64,000 bases of DNA from Dama dama (GCF_033118175.1 NC_083701.1:15457501-15521500), one strand, 5' to 3'; shown: positions 45,531 through 56,395, counted from the first letter of the stretch. Translations and numbers: made by a program. The notes: generated by a model not told the origin, from the letters alone.

Positions 45531-46149
45531 AAGACACACTTGACAGGATAAGCTGATGAATCACGATCACACTGTGGAATAAATAAAGAATTAAATAAAA
45601 ACCAGTTGCAACCTCAAATATGTCCATAAACTCTAAGTTGGAAAGGTAGTTTTAAAATACACTTTTCAACTCTTTTGAACTAAAATCAAATTTAGGACGC
45701 TGTAGCAAGGCAGTTCAAACAAAAGCTAATTTTGTTTAATGAACTAACCAGGAAGGCATTGTGAAAGTATTGTGCAACTAAATGCTTAGCTAATTACTGT
45801 GAGATCAAATAACTGTTACCATAGTTACTGCACACTGTTTTCCATAATAACTTTTATCACTTCAATAAATCTTTGTGACGCAACAAATATAAAAAGTTTA
45901 CTGTAACATGACTATAATGTTTTGGAAGGCACCACTGATGACTGACCTACCAAAATTACCTTCCCATATTTGTCAGTGAACAAGGGTTGATACTGTGTCT
46001 AGTTGACTCAAGATCAAAATGTTTCACTGGCTTCTTTAGGAGGCTGTCATTCCTCAAAAGTTGACTTTACCTGGTCCAGTCATTCAACAGGAAAAAAAAA
46101 AAGAAAAAATCAAAGGGCCCTTAGAGCAGTACCTCTTGTTTCTGAATGA
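45531..46149. other. Unassigned A/T-rich stretch
   Basis: Nothing recognised. Confidence 0.4.
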
Positions 46150-46345
46150 GGATAAAAATAACAGCAAGCATTAATGAAGCCCTAATTGTCAGGTTCCATG
46201 CCAGGCAGTTGACATACATCATCATCCAATTCTTCCTACCTGCTGTGGGACAAGGATCTGGCCCAGAGTCATTCAGCTCCGCCTTGGGAGAGGTTTCAAC
46301 CCAGGTCAGTCTTGCTCTAGATGAAAAGTCTGTTTTGTTTCCACC
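46150..46345 (-). mobile_element. MIR SINE, antisense
   Basis: gttccatgccaggcagttgacatacatcatcatcc, then acaaggatctggcccagagtcattcagc and gaggtttcaacccaggtcagtcttgctc match antisense MIR. Confidence 0.75.
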
Positions 46346-46764
46346 ATGCCACACAGTTCTGTATTTATATAAAAAAGGTGATTTCCATAATAACTGTTTT
46401 CTTGCTGCTGTGTGTATTGCTAAAGTTACACCAAAAGTGCCACAGGAGACTCCCTGACACAATGCCTGGCTGGTCTGTTTGCTGAAAATGTAACTTCGTT
46501 GGATGTCACTGGAAAATGAAAATTTTTTCCCTGGCTATACCAGAGTTGAGCCTTGGTTATAATTACTATTCCCAGCAACCCCTCCACCCCCGGCTGCTCC
46601 CCACATGCAGGGCTTAGTCATTTTGTCACTTTCACTCTTTCCTGTATCCTACCCTTTTCGAGAGCTAAATGCTGAGATTCTTGAATAAGTGAAGTGACAA
46701 ACATGATCTAATAAGTTAAGACTGACAGTAAATTTATTAGTACAATGAGTACGATAAGATAAAG
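46346..46764. other. Unassigned stretch
   Basis: Nothing recognised. Confidence 0.4.
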
Positions 46765-46960
46765 GCAGCTGCAGGCTCAAAGTTCAGTCCTGTCCATGTG
46801 AGGCTGTGTAGCCTTGGACAAGTCCCCGAGTAACTCTCTGGGCTTTCCCATCTGGAAAATGGGGTAGTAATCCCCACTGAGTAACTCATAGGGATATCAT
46901 GCAGATTATATTTAATGTGCTTGAATTCCCTAAAGATGCAAAGTGCTAAGTATCACAAAG
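46765..46960 (+). mobile_element. MIR SINE, sense, ending in a minisatellite
   Basis: gaggctgtgtagccttggacaagtccccgagtaac, ttcccatctggaaaatgggg, and the 'gtaactcatagggatatcatgcagattatatttaatg' part match sense MIR. Its terminal 'aaagtgcta' section runs into the tandem repeat. Confidence 0.78.
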
Positions 46961-47001
46961 TGCTACATATCAAAGTGCTACATACGCAAAGTGCTACATA
47001 T
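46939..47001. repeat. Four-unit minisatellite (15-17-bp unit)
   Basis: The unit caaagtgctacatat occurs four times with small changes: 46939-46955 (diverged, ctaagtat), 46956-46970, 46971-46986 and 46987-47001. It appears to be an expansion of the MIR 3' segment. Confidence 0.9.
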
Positions 47002-47053
47002 CAAGATGAAATGTAAAACATATGATTACAGAGTATTAAAAAGCAGGACTGAA

Positions 47054-47368
47054 CCGATGAACCTATTTGCAGGGCAGCAATGGAGAGGCAGATGGAGAGA
47101 ACAGACTTGTGGACACTGTGTGGAAGGGAGAGGGTGGGACGAATTAAGAGTGGAAACATATACACTATCGCATGTAAAACAGCCAGCGGGGATTTGCCGT
47201 GTGACATAGGGAGCTCGACCCAGTGCCCTGTGACAACCTGCAGGGGTGGGAGACAGGAGGGAGGTTCCAGAGGGAGGGGACATTTGTATACCTGTGGCTG
47301 ATTCATGTTAACGTATGGCAGAAAACCGCACAATATTGTAAAGCAAATATCTTGCAATTAAAAAAAAA
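47054..47368 (+). mobile_element. Ruminant L1 3' end, sense, 16-bp TSD
   Basis: Severely 5'-truncated L1 containing only 3' UTR: ggagggaggttccagaggga, gtggctgattcatgttaacg, then an A tail. It is bracketed by the perfect 16-bp repeat aaaaagcaggactgaa at 47038-47053 and 47369-47384. The preceding bases give tatt/aaaaag, which fits the L1 endonuclease site. Its sequence differs enough from the 26 and 63 kb copies to suggest an older subfamily. Confidence 0.93.
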
Positions 47369-47654
47369 AAAAAGCAGGACTGAAAGCCACTATCAGAAGG
47401 GTATCCCACTGCAATAAAATAAAGTATTTTTATATGTTCTCCAGAACCCCGATGCAGGAACTCTAGGGTTCCCACCTATGAAACCTGATTCATACATATT
47501 CAGCACTATTCCAAAGGTCTCAGTGTTAAGAGGCCAAAGCCATTTCATCGCTGGTTTCAAAGATGAACAGGTAGGATTCATGTCATGGGCTGAATCAGCC
47601 TAGCGTGACTCAGTGGCTGTAATCTCCCTCCTGTTAGAGATAGCCAAAGGCTGA

Positions 47655-48296
47655 CACCTCTGTCTTTTGTCCACCCTCTCCCCCCACCATCCCAAGGAAT
47701 TTAAGTTGGAAACTTGTCCTTGACTTTACGCTGTCTCTTTACCTCCTCCATCCAGCCGATTACTGCTACCTCCAAATCTTTCCCAATTCTTTCCCAAATT
47801 CTTTCTCTATCATCCTGATAGAGCCTTAATGAGACCCTCCTCACTTACCCCAAAGATTGCAACAGTATTAGATCAGCTTCCTGCTTCAGTTTCCCCTCCC
47901 CCCTTAAATAGACTGGTCATCATCCTACCCCCGCGCACGTAACATAATGCTGGCCAGGACTTGCTTTTGTTTAAAACAATTCAGTGCAGGCCACTGCTTT
48001 CAGGATAAAATTCAGATTCTTTTGCAAGTGATAAAGGAATTTTTCTACACTGTCTACAACTTCATTTTTTTAATTTAACCTCTCTCCTTATCATCCTCCA
48101 GTTACTCTCTCTCTCTCTCATATCTCTTCGCTTACCACTACTACTACAATATCTACTACACTATATTGATATTCTTGTTACTTGTAAAGATACTAGTCCT
48201 GAAGAACCCTAAGGGCAGTGACTGGCCTTTATTTCAACCTGCCATAAACCACATACGTACCCAATAAATGTTAAGTGAATGAATGAATGAATGCAC
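47655..48296 (+). mobile_element. L2 LINE 3' part, sense, reaching its 3' end
   Basis: L2 order: acttgtccttgactttacgc, 'ctcctccatccagccgattactgctacctcc', catcctgatagagcc, caattcagtgcaggccactgctttcaggataaaattcagattc, and finally acccaataaatgttaagtgaatgaatgaatgaatg. The ending GAAT tandem is the L2 tail. A short (CT)n lies at 48105-48119. Confidence 0.85.
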
Positions 48297-49135
48297 AGAG
48301 GCTTCCAGAAGACATGGTACCCAGTTATGTCATTTTATTTTTTACGCTCTCAGCTTGGTAAAGGGCTCTTGAGCAATTAATTTGATGGATGTTTTTAAAT
48401 ACAGTTGATGATAATGATAACTGGTGCAGAATGCCTTGTTATTAAGACTCAAGTGAACCAAGTTATACTTTGTAATGCAGACCTCAACCATGCGTTTGCC
48501 CTTTAAGCGTTTAGATTTGGTCAGATTCCATGAACTATTGCCAAGAAGCAAACACTTGAAATATAATACAAGAGCCTTAATGATTTTGTAGAAAGCTGTG
48601 ATTACAGAATGTTCACACCTATCAGAACCCCTGCTATAAAGAAAAATTCTTCATCAAAGTTATGACAGGGACAGGAAATAAATCAAACAGTGAGTGGCAC
48701 ACAGAGGAGTGCCATTTTAAAGGGGAATGGTTTTGTCTGCTCCCCAGATACAGGAGAAAAAGTGAAAGGAAAACAGTATTTTACTTCCCTGCTTGGGCAT
48801 GCTTTGGGACAAAGAAAACCAAATCAGTCCTATAGAAACCAGCTTCTCTTACTCAAAGCAGAGCACCAAATCTGTTGTAAACCACCTTGGAGAATGAGCA
48901 GAGAGAGCTGTGCACGAGAAGCGCATGTCTTATGGAAATAAAAGAGTTATGAAGCTTAAAAACACATAAAAATAAGACACGATCTCTACCCTGATATCTG
49001 CCAATTTTAAAAAAGTCTTTGAAAAATGTGAGCGATTTAAACGTCCACCAGTCATCCAGGAATAACATCATCTACTGAGTTAACTTCAGTTATAGTTCAC
49101 ACAGTGGTCATCCAAGAGAACCACCTCTTACTTTA
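48297..49135. other. Unassigned stretch
   Basis: Nothing recognised on either strand. Confidence 0.4.
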
Positions 49136-49139
49136 GCTT

Positions 49140-50030
49140 CCTACTTTTCGACACTCTTCCTCCTCCTGGATCTCAATTTTCATCTTCTAAGCTTAAGACA
49201 ACTCCTGTGATTACTCATTAGTTTTGATCTGCAGGCTCGGGCACTGCTGGCCACATCATTCTTCCTGAAATTACTTCCTCCCTTGGCTCCTGCACTATTA
49301 TGGAACCTTGCACCTCCTCCATCTCAGACCATTCCTCCTTATGACCTTTCTTCCTCTTTTTAGCCAATGGATGTGTATCCATCTCAGTCTTCAGTGTTGT
49401 TCCTGCTAAAACACCAACATTATATCTGGATATGCAACTCCCAAATAATTCACTTTTAGCCTTGATCTGTTTTCCTAGTTCCAGGTCGGTACTCTCAACA
49501 ACCTAAGGGATATTTCAATTGCTCATCACACCACTGCTTCAAAGAAAACATGTTTGAAACTGTTCCTTCGAAGCCCAAACAGTTCTTTCTGCAGTTTTTG
49601 GAAATGGACAGACATTCTCTATGGTACTCAAGCTAAAACCTCCAGGTCATTTTTTTTTTAACCTCATATTCCTTCTAACAATCAGTGCAAGCTCCGGTGC
49701 CTGATTTCCAGTGTCCTCTGCCATGTCTCCTAGCAACTCTTTACTTACGTTTCTAATCTTACCAACCAAAAAATACTGTTCAAAGATATTCAACTGTTTT
49801 AACACAAAAGTAATCACTCTTCTTGTCTCCAGTTTCTTTTCTCCAAAATGCCACCATTTGAACATTTTAAAATATTAATTCAATTAGCCCCTCCCCCACT
49901 CAAAAGTTCTTCTATAGTTCAATATCACCTTTGTAAGATAAAAGTATTGATTTCTTAGCCTAGCTTTCACCTACCCTGGGAGTTTGGTCCTAAACTTCTG
50001 GTCTCATCTCTCACAATCATCCATTAAAAT
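49140..50030 (+). mobile_element. L2 LINE, sense (diverged)
   Basis: Long pyrimidine-rich L2 remnant: aactcccaaataattcacttttagccttgatc, aagggatatttcaattgctc, the degenerate 'aaacctccaggtca' part and ccctgggagtttggtcc. Non-coding. Confidence 0.6.
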
Positions 50031-50551
50031 ATCATAAGGATGAAAGCCTCTACACAGATATATTCTCATTAAAGAAAAACAATAAAAAGAACATATGCTT
50101 AGGAAAGGAACCTGGTCCTGCTTCTGTGTCTGTTCTTCAGAGAAAATATTCAGTGTCTTTTATTTATGAATCTGAGTTTTTATCTTATGATATCCCCAGA
50201 GACATTTCTCCTCATCCTTCTGAATAAATATCAGAATATAATTCCAAGGTCTGTTTCCTTGACCTCAACTCCCTTTACCCCTGCTAAGACTCAGTAGGAA
50301 AGAAAAAAAATCTACTGTTGTTCTTTTTACTCCTATTTCTAATCTTAAACTTCCAGCACTTTATTTTTGTGTGTATCCCCAACTGTGGACCTGAAATTCT
50401 CAAAGATGCCCATAAATTGTTCAGAAACCAAGTGTAAGGAAAATGATCAGTTAGAGAAAGTTTTCTTTTTCTGTTCTTCCCAGCTATATAAAAGACCCAG
50501 CGATACATCAGAAAAACAAAATCTTAATAAAGGGATCACTTATACCTCCAT
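50031..50551. other. Unassigned stretch
   Basis: Nothing recognised. Confidence 0.4.
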
Positions 50552-50564
50552 ATAGTTCTATGAA

Positions 50565-50812
50565 GTATATATCAATACTTTGGCCACCTGATGCAAAGAA
50601 CTGACTCACTGGTAAAGATCTTGATGCTGGGAAAGACTGAAGACAGGAGGAGAAGGGGATGACAGAGGATGAGATAGTTGGATGGCATCACCAACTCGAT
50701 GGACATGAGTTTGAGCAAGCTCCAGGAGTTGGTGATGGACAGGGAAACCTGGCATGCTACAGTCCATGGGGTCACAAAGATTTGGACACGACTGAGCAAC
50801 TGAACTGAACTG
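50565..50812 (+). mobile_element. BovB LINE 3' end with 13-bp TSD
   Basis: About 250 bp of BovB 3' end, from caatactttggccacctgat to gactgagcaactgaactgaa. The perfect 13-bp repeat atagttctatgaa at 50552-50564 and 50813-50825 is the TSD. Confidence 0.95.
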
Positions 50813-50825
50813 ATAGTTCTATGAA

Positions 50826-51139
50826 CCCTCTTCCCATGGATGGCAAACATAGATGATACTGTTTGTCCTTATGATCATGTACTGCTTTCATTATTTAAGA
50901 AACTTCACTGAAGAGCAAAGTCTGTACAGAAGATAGATGGATAAAAAGTCTATAATGAACAGAAAAATAAAGAGAAACTTCAATGAAATTTCACAACTGC
51001 AGTAGGCCACTGGGCTCTGCCTCAGACTTTCTGGGACTAAGTTCCATTCTTCCTTTCAGGGCAAACTCAAGGGAGAAACTGGGAAGTCCTGATTTTGTGG
51101 CAGCCATCATGGTCCTCATTCAGGACTGTGAACTTGTTC
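50826..51139. other. Unassigned stretch
   Basis: Nothing recognised. Confidence 0.4.
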
Positions 51140-51260
51140 TTTGACCAGCATCTAGGACACCAATTACAGGCCAGATACTGCAAAACCAGAGACAAAGTAT
51201 AGCTCCTGTCTTCAAAAAACCATCTACCTGGGGGTATCAGAGTATCAGAATGTTACATGG
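51140..51260 (-). mobile_element. L2 3' fragment, antisense
   Basis: ccaattacaggccagatactgcaaaaccagagacaaagtatagctcctgtcttc follows the antisense L2 3' end. Similar text (ttaagcactggtttaggcactg) right of the next SINE may be a second L2 piece. Confidence 0.5.
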
Positions 51261-51305
51261 TAGGCAGATGGAGGCTTTCATTTATTAAGGATATCTTTAG
51301 TGAAT

Positions 51306-51503
51306 AGGCCACCCTGGTGGTAAAGAATCTGTCTGCAATGAGAGAGCCAGGCTTGATTCCTGGGTTGGGAAGATCCCCTGCAGAAGGGAATGGCAACCCA
51401 CTCCTGTATTCATGCCTGAAGAATTCCATGGACAGAGGAGCTTGGCCGGCTACAGTCCACGAGGTCGCAAAGACTCAAACATGACTGAGTGACTAACACT
51501 TCA
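51306..51503 (+). mobile_element. Bov-tA SINE, sense
   Basis: The head has a small loss (ccaccctggtggtaaagaat). The body runs to gactgagtgactaacacttc. Flanks ctttagtgaatag and cttcagtgagcag are partly alike and might be a decayed TSD. Confidence 0.93.
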
Positions 51504-51835
51504 GTGAGCAGAAGTTGTTAAGCACTGGTTTAGGCACTGAACCAGGGGACAGAGCATCGAGTAAAGCATTATACTCCAGAGCCAGTATCTGAGAGGGATC
51601 CTTGAGTGAATCTAGGATTGGGTTTGCTCTAGGATAGATCCGACCTCTTATAGCATTCTAGAACATAAACATGGTAGACCTAAAACCCAACAGTAAATCG
51701 AACAAGAAGCCAGGAGTAATTTTTTAGTTTCCTTATACGATGATCTATTCCATGAACCAACACGGATTAGTGGGCACTCCAATGTCTTAGAGAAAAGACC
51801 CCCCAAAATATTACAGGACCAAGTGGACATTCCCG

Positions 51836-52022
51836 TACAGACCCTTTTGGCAACCCAATGGACTGTAGCCCACCAGGCTCCTCCGTACATGGGGATTCTC
51901 CAGGCAAGAATCCTGGAGTGGGTTGCCATGCCCTCCTCCAGGGGATCTTCCCAACCCAGGGATCAAACCCATGTCTCCCGCATTGCTGGTGGATTCTTTA
52001 CCAGCTGAGCCACCAGGGAAGC
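51836..52022 (-). mobile_element. Bov-tA SINE, antisense
   Basis: caacccaatggactgtagcc, ttctccaggcaagaatcctg, gatcttcccaacccaggg, gagccaccagggaagctt. The Bov-A end is slightly shortened. Confidence 0.94.
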
Positions 52023-52424
52023 TTGGCAAACTGCAACTAAGGTAATGATCTATATTTGGCCATGTTGAATTTTGAAATCCAAGTCTAGGCTTATTGAAGA
52101 TGGATACCACTTCATATCTTATTACCCTTTCTCTGCTCACTTAGTCTTAACACTTGCTGATTTAATATAGTACCATGGACTGAATAATATTTTCAAATAA
52201 GCTTTACTAGCTATAGATATCATTCCTCCAGTTACCTCATTATGAAGCCTCCACCCCATGGACAGAAAGGAGGGTGGTTGTGTTTGCAAAGCGAATTGCT
52301 AAGTCTGACTATCATAAACATATAGCTCTAGTCCCAGAGAATAACAAACAAGTACTCATCCTCAGCCCTTTCCAGAGAGGCAACGAAATGACCATAACCA
52401 CTACCATGGTCTCAAAATTACTAC
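52023..52424. other. Unassigned stretch
   Basis: Nothing recognised. Confidence 0.4.
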
Positions 52425-52690
52425 TTGTCTTTATATAATCCCTGAAACTTTTCAAAGTTCTTTCAAAATCACTATTTTATTTGACTTTTACATCAAAGCT
52501 ACACAGTAAAGAGGGTGAGCACTATCATTTCAGAGATGAAGAAATGGACACAGAATGGGTCCCACCTAAAGACAGACAGCTTACCAGAGAGTTTAGGAAA
52601 ACAACCAATCCTCGGTCTAAGACTCACCTCATTACACCAGACAGTGGAGCTATGAGCACTGAGTCCCCAAGTTTCTAAGTGCCTGGCACA
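52425..52690 (-). mobile_element. MIR SINE, antisense, diverged
   Basis: ctttcaaaatcactattttatttgacttttacatc, then gagcactatcatttcagagatgaagaaatggacacag and cagacagcttaccagagagt fit antisense MIR. Confidence 0.6.
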
Positions 52691-52794
52691 GACAGGCATT
52701 TAGTAAACCCTGGCTGTCTTATTTCTCTCTGTTATCGTTTTCCCTGGGTCTAAAGCAGTATTTGGTGAAGGAAGGAATAAACAATGGATGGATG

Positions 52795-52923
52795 GGAACT
52801 TTCCTGGCGGTCCAGTGGTTAAGACTCCACACTTCCACTGTAGGGGACATGAGTTCAACCCCTGGTCAGGGAACTAAGATCCTGTATGCTATGCTGCACG
52901 GCCAAAAATTCAAACAAACAAAA
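52795..52923 (+). mobile_element. Short CHR-2-like tRNA SINE, sense, with TSD
   Basis: ggaactttcctggcggtccagtggttaagactccac, then ttcaacccctggtcagggaactaagatcc and an A-rich tail. The flanks aatggatggatg (52783-52794) and aatggacggatg (52924-52935) differ by one base and are the likely TSD. Confidence 0.88.
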
Positions 52924-52935
52924 AATGGACGGATG

Positions 52936-53701
52936 AATAATAATAAATGGATGGAGGAGGAGTGGCTAAACTAAATGAAGGTTCAACTTACACTCAGCTA
53001 TACAGGCAGCAGCTTTCATAGAGTTACATAAAACTGATATCACAAATGCTTTTCCAAAGCTTCTAAATTGCTTTTTTACAACTTCCTGACCTAATTAGCT
53101 TTAAACCAAAGTAGACGGTTTTCTCCGACCTATTTCAAAGCTAATCTTTAAATCCCTTGGCTACAAAATTGTAAGGATAAAATAAATATCTGCTCTGTGA
53201 AAATGCATAATGGGTAAGGCAAGAAAAAATCCACAAGTGAGAGTAACTGACTAAATTTCCAGAATTCAAGATAAAAACAAAGGAGTTCAGTGCAATGAAT
53301 CTCCAACAAGAGTTTAGGTGCCATTATTTCAAAAGTTACTAAAGTCATAAACCCAATTACATGAAAAGAGTTCACAGCAGAACACAGCAGCCAAACTGAA
53401 AAACAGAAAAATAGATGCTTTCAGAAACAAAGAAGGCTTTATGATGTTGGATATAGACTACACTTGAGCACCTAATGCCGTTTTCAGATAGATAACAAGA
53501 AGGGAAGCATTTCCAACCTATGAACTGGGTCACCCTTGCATGCCCTCCCCAGATAACAAGAGGTACAGCTTACATACACTTGCTCCACACAGTATCCAGT
53601 ACAATGGTGACTGTCAATGTCAAACAATGGACTGGGATAACTACACAAAAAAATCGCAGGTAAGGACCTAATTCTGTGATGACTATGGAATGCTTGTTAT
53701 T
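52936..53701. other. Unassigned A/T-rich stretch
   Basis: Nothing recognised. Confidence 0.4.
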
Positions 53702-53887
53702 GTTTAGTTGCTAAGTTGTGTCCAACTCTTTTGCAACCCCATGGACTACAGCCGGCCAGGCCCCTCTGTCCATAGGATTTCCCAGGCAAGAATACTGGAG
53801 AAGTCACCATTTCCTTCTCCAGGGATCGAAGCCGGGTCTGCTATACTGGCAGGCAGATTCTTTACCATTGAGCCATCTGCGAAGCCC
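53702..53887 (-). mobile_element. Bov-tA SINE, antisense, with internal losses
   Basis: tagttgctaagttgtgtcca, ttcccaggcaagaatactgg, ccttctccagggatcgaagc, attgagccatctgcgaagcc. About 20 bp around the gatcttccc region are missing. Confidence 0.92.
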
Positions 53888-54154
53888 ATGAAGTACTTGG
53901 GTTGACACATAAAACAGGTTTTTCTCCCCTTCTTCACTGAAATTTAAACATCAGGATTTCTTTGCCAGCTCTTTTGTCTGCAGGCATCCCTCAGCCTGCA
54001 GTACTCCTTGGGACACATGAAATGAGTGAGACCATTCACATATGGGCTAATACAGCCCTGCTCTGAAGTCGCATTATCTGTGTGGCATGGTATACTTGGA
54101 AGGAAAGAGTTAAACCATGTGAGAATAGTAAGGGGCTCTCCTAGATCCAAATTC

Positions 54155-54262
54155 TCATTTTATACAGGAAAATCCAGCCCAGAGAAGGGGAGTGAATTAT
54201 CCCTGGTCCAGCATCCAGTAAGTGAGGGAGCCCACAGGACTGGAATCCAGATCTGCTGGGGA
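54155..54262 (-). mobile_element. MIR SINE fragment, antisense
   Basis: ttatacaggaaaatccagcccagagaaggggagtg, then agtaagtgagggagcccacaggactggaatccag match antisense MIR. Confidence 0.6.
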
Positions 54263-54290
54263 TGCACAAAAATGCAGTCATATATATATT

Positions 54291-54449
54291 GGTTGTTGTT
54301 CAGTCGTTATATATGCATGCATATATATTATATATATATATTATATATATGTGTGTCTGCGTATGTGTGTTTGCGCTTAATTGCTTAGTTCTGGCCAACT
54401 CTTTGAGACACTTTGGACTTCAATCTGCCAGATTTCCCAATCCATGGGA
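54291..54449 (-). mobile_element. Bov-A fragment, antisense, with AT/TG expansion inside
   Basis: Starts ggttgttgttcagtcg, then about 70 bp of AT- and TG-rich repeat (54307-54372), then continues with aattgcttagttctggccaactctttgagac ... cccaatccatggga. The simple sequence appears to have expanded within the SINE. Confidence 0.75.
54307..54364. repeat. AT-rich microsatellite
   Basis: Mostly alternating AT with tgcatgca islands, passing into TG units. Likely polymorphic. Confidence 0.9.
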
Positions 54450-54524
54450 GGCAAAAAGATTATAGTTTGTTTACTTTGATTCACTGGGGCTAAATATAAT
54501 ATATAATATAGAGTATATGCATGC

Positions 54525-54742
54525 GTGCTAAGTTGCTTCAGTCGTGTCCAACTCTTTGCGACCCCATGGACTGTAGCCCCCCAGGCTCCTCTGTCCATGG
54601 GATTTTCCAGGCAAGAGTACTGGAGTGGGTTGCCATGTCCTCCTCCAGGGGATCTTCCCAACCCAGGGATCAAACCCGGGTTTCTTTATGTCTCCTGCCT
54701 TGGCAGGCTGGTTCTTTACCACTAGCACCACCTGGAAGCCCT
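54525..54742 (-). mobile_element. Bov-tA SINE, antisense (left arm)
   Basis: Full antisense Bov-tA, from gctaagttgcttcagtcgtg to taccactagcaccacctgga; the head contains an extra tttctttatg-type segment. It belongs to the same head type as the copy nested in the MIR at 33 kb. Confidence 0.95.
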
Positions 54743-54780
54743 AGTATGTAACATATTTTATATATATATACATATTATAT

Positions 54781-54987
54781 GGGCTTCCCTGGAGGCTCAG
54801 ATGGTAAAGAATCTGTTTGCAATGTGAGAAGACCCAGCTTCAGTCCCTGGATCGGGAAGATCTCCTGGAGAAGGGAACAGCAACCCACTCCAGTAACCTT
54901 GCCTGGAGAATTCCACAGACAGAGGAGCCTGGCGGGCTGTAGTCCATGTGGTTGCAAAGAGTCAGATATGACTGAGCGACTAACATG
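54781..54987 (+). mobile_element. Bov-tA SINE, sense (right arm)
   Basis: Full sense Bov-tA, from gggcttccctggaggctcag to gactgagcgactaacatgac. It faces the left copy across about 38 bp of A/T-rich DNA and is of a different head type. Confidence 0.95.
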
Positions 54988-55064
54988 ACAACACAGCACA
55001 CGTATGATATACTGTTACATTTGGCCCCAACGAATCAAAGTGAACAAACTGTGATCTTTCTGCC

Positions 55065-55439
55065 AGTGCTACTCTGTTGCAGCACTGCCACGCAGTTGAC
55101 CCCATCTTTCACCTTCTCTTCCTGGTTCCATTCTGGAGCACACATTTGCACACTGGGCTCCCACCAGTGACTAGCCTAAGGAATGACTCTCCCAGGTGAA
55201 GTCACATTCAAGGGCCTACTCCCTTACACTACACTCTGACTCACCACACAGAGACCTCCTCCTGTTTCTGGACTTGAAGCCTGAACTCGAGAGTATGATG
55301 CATTCCAATCTAGCTCTGGTACAGACTTTGGCCTCTAGGAAGTCATTGAGTCTTTCTGGAACATTTTTAAATAAAATATTTATGGAGTAACTTTCATGGC
55401 AAGTATTATGTATCTGCCACCCAACTATGGTGTGATAAT
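55065..55439. other. Unassigned stretch
   Basis: Nothing recognised. Confidence 0.4.
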
Positions 55440-55700
55440 AACAACTAATTTTCCAAAAGTGACCAGTACTCTGGTAACTTTATGACCTCGCTGGATCCTC
55501 TTAATAAGCTCCCGCTCAAAGGATGGTCCAATTATTCTTCCTGTTTCACAAATAAGGAAATCAAGGCTTGGTGAGTTCTCACATTATTTTTTCTATTTTC
55601 TGGGAGAGGATCCTGGGGCTTAAAGACAACTACCCAGAATTCACCTCACAGTAACTAGCTAATCGAGCAGCTCGGAAGCAGTCGAGGCAGGATTTAAAGC
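55440..55700 (-). mobile_element. MIR SINE, antisense, diverged
   Basis: ctcttaataagctcccgctcaaaggatggtccaattattcttcctgtttcacaaataaggaaatcaaggcttgg, then the tail part with gtcgaggcaggatttaaagcc. Confidence 0.65.
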
Positions 55701-56227
55701 CTTGTGGGGCTGATTCCAAAGACGCTCCTTAGGAATGAGGTGGCTGAGAGCACCACTGACAGAGAGCCCTCTGCTCTCAGCCGCCTTTGGGGACCACTTC
55801 AGCTGAAGAGAGTCACCTTGCCCAAGCTCACGCCCTCGTCCTGGGGTGACTGGCATCCAATGGCTGGTCCACAAGGTATAAATGCCTGGCCCCATGTCCC
55901 CAACTCAGGACAGCTCTGAAGAGTCCTCCATTTTCAGAACTCCCTGCAGCTTCTGCTGAGGCCATGTCCTTCCAGCCTGACTTTTTCCTCTGCCCAGTCC
56001 TGCTTCCTTCCTCTCCCTTCCAGGGGTGCCAGGCCCCAGAGCATTCCCTGATGGACTTCTTCATCCTCATCTCCACCTCAGAGTTGGCCTCCCCCAAAAC
56101 CTGACAGCAATATCCACATTCTCTTTACTGTGCTGCCTCAGTTGCTTCATCTCTAAAAGGGGAGGTTGGATTCAGAGAACCCAACCTAGGTTTAGGTCTA
56201 AGAGTGCAGTTGGCACAGGTGAAAAAG
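55701..56227. other. Unassigned GC-richer stretch
   Basis: GC-richer than its surroundings, with a TATA-like tataaat at 55877-55883. I see no supported exon. It may be an old retroelement remnant; no family assigned. Confidence 0.35.
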
Positions 56228-56395
56228 GTTAGGAGTCAGAAGAATCTGATTTCTATGATCATCTCAGCCACTTACTAGCCACATGAGCTTGACTTCTGAG
56301 ATTCCCACTTTCTAGACTATTAACTGGAACGACATGATCTACCTATCTTTCTATCAGAGTTGTTGAGAGCACCAGATTAAAAACTACAAAGCCCA
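56228..56395 (+). mobile_element. MIR SINE, sense
   Basis: gaatctgatttctatgatcatctcagccacttactagccacatgagcttgac, then a decayed 3' part with tatcagagttgttgagagcaccagattaaa. Confidence 0.7.

Larger units (their letters stand above)
54450..55064. repeat. Imperfect inverted repeat, ~290-bp arms
   Basis: Left arm about 54450-54742 and right arm about 54781-55064, with an A/T-rich centre. Each arm contains a Bov-tA in opposite orientation. In addition, 44 bp outside the SINEs match in inverted orientation (54450-54493 against 55021-55064; 7 differences, all transitions by my count). The A/T-rich stretch between SINE and flank also resembles its partner. Confidence 0.8.

Noticed and set aside
48105..48119. 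(CT)n polypyrimidine tract as a splice acceptor
   Set aside because: It lies inside an L2 remnant and is not followed by a convincing coding exon.
55873..55890. tataaat as a real promoter
   Set aside because: A single motif without initiator, downstream exon or conservation evidence; kept only as a low-interest note.
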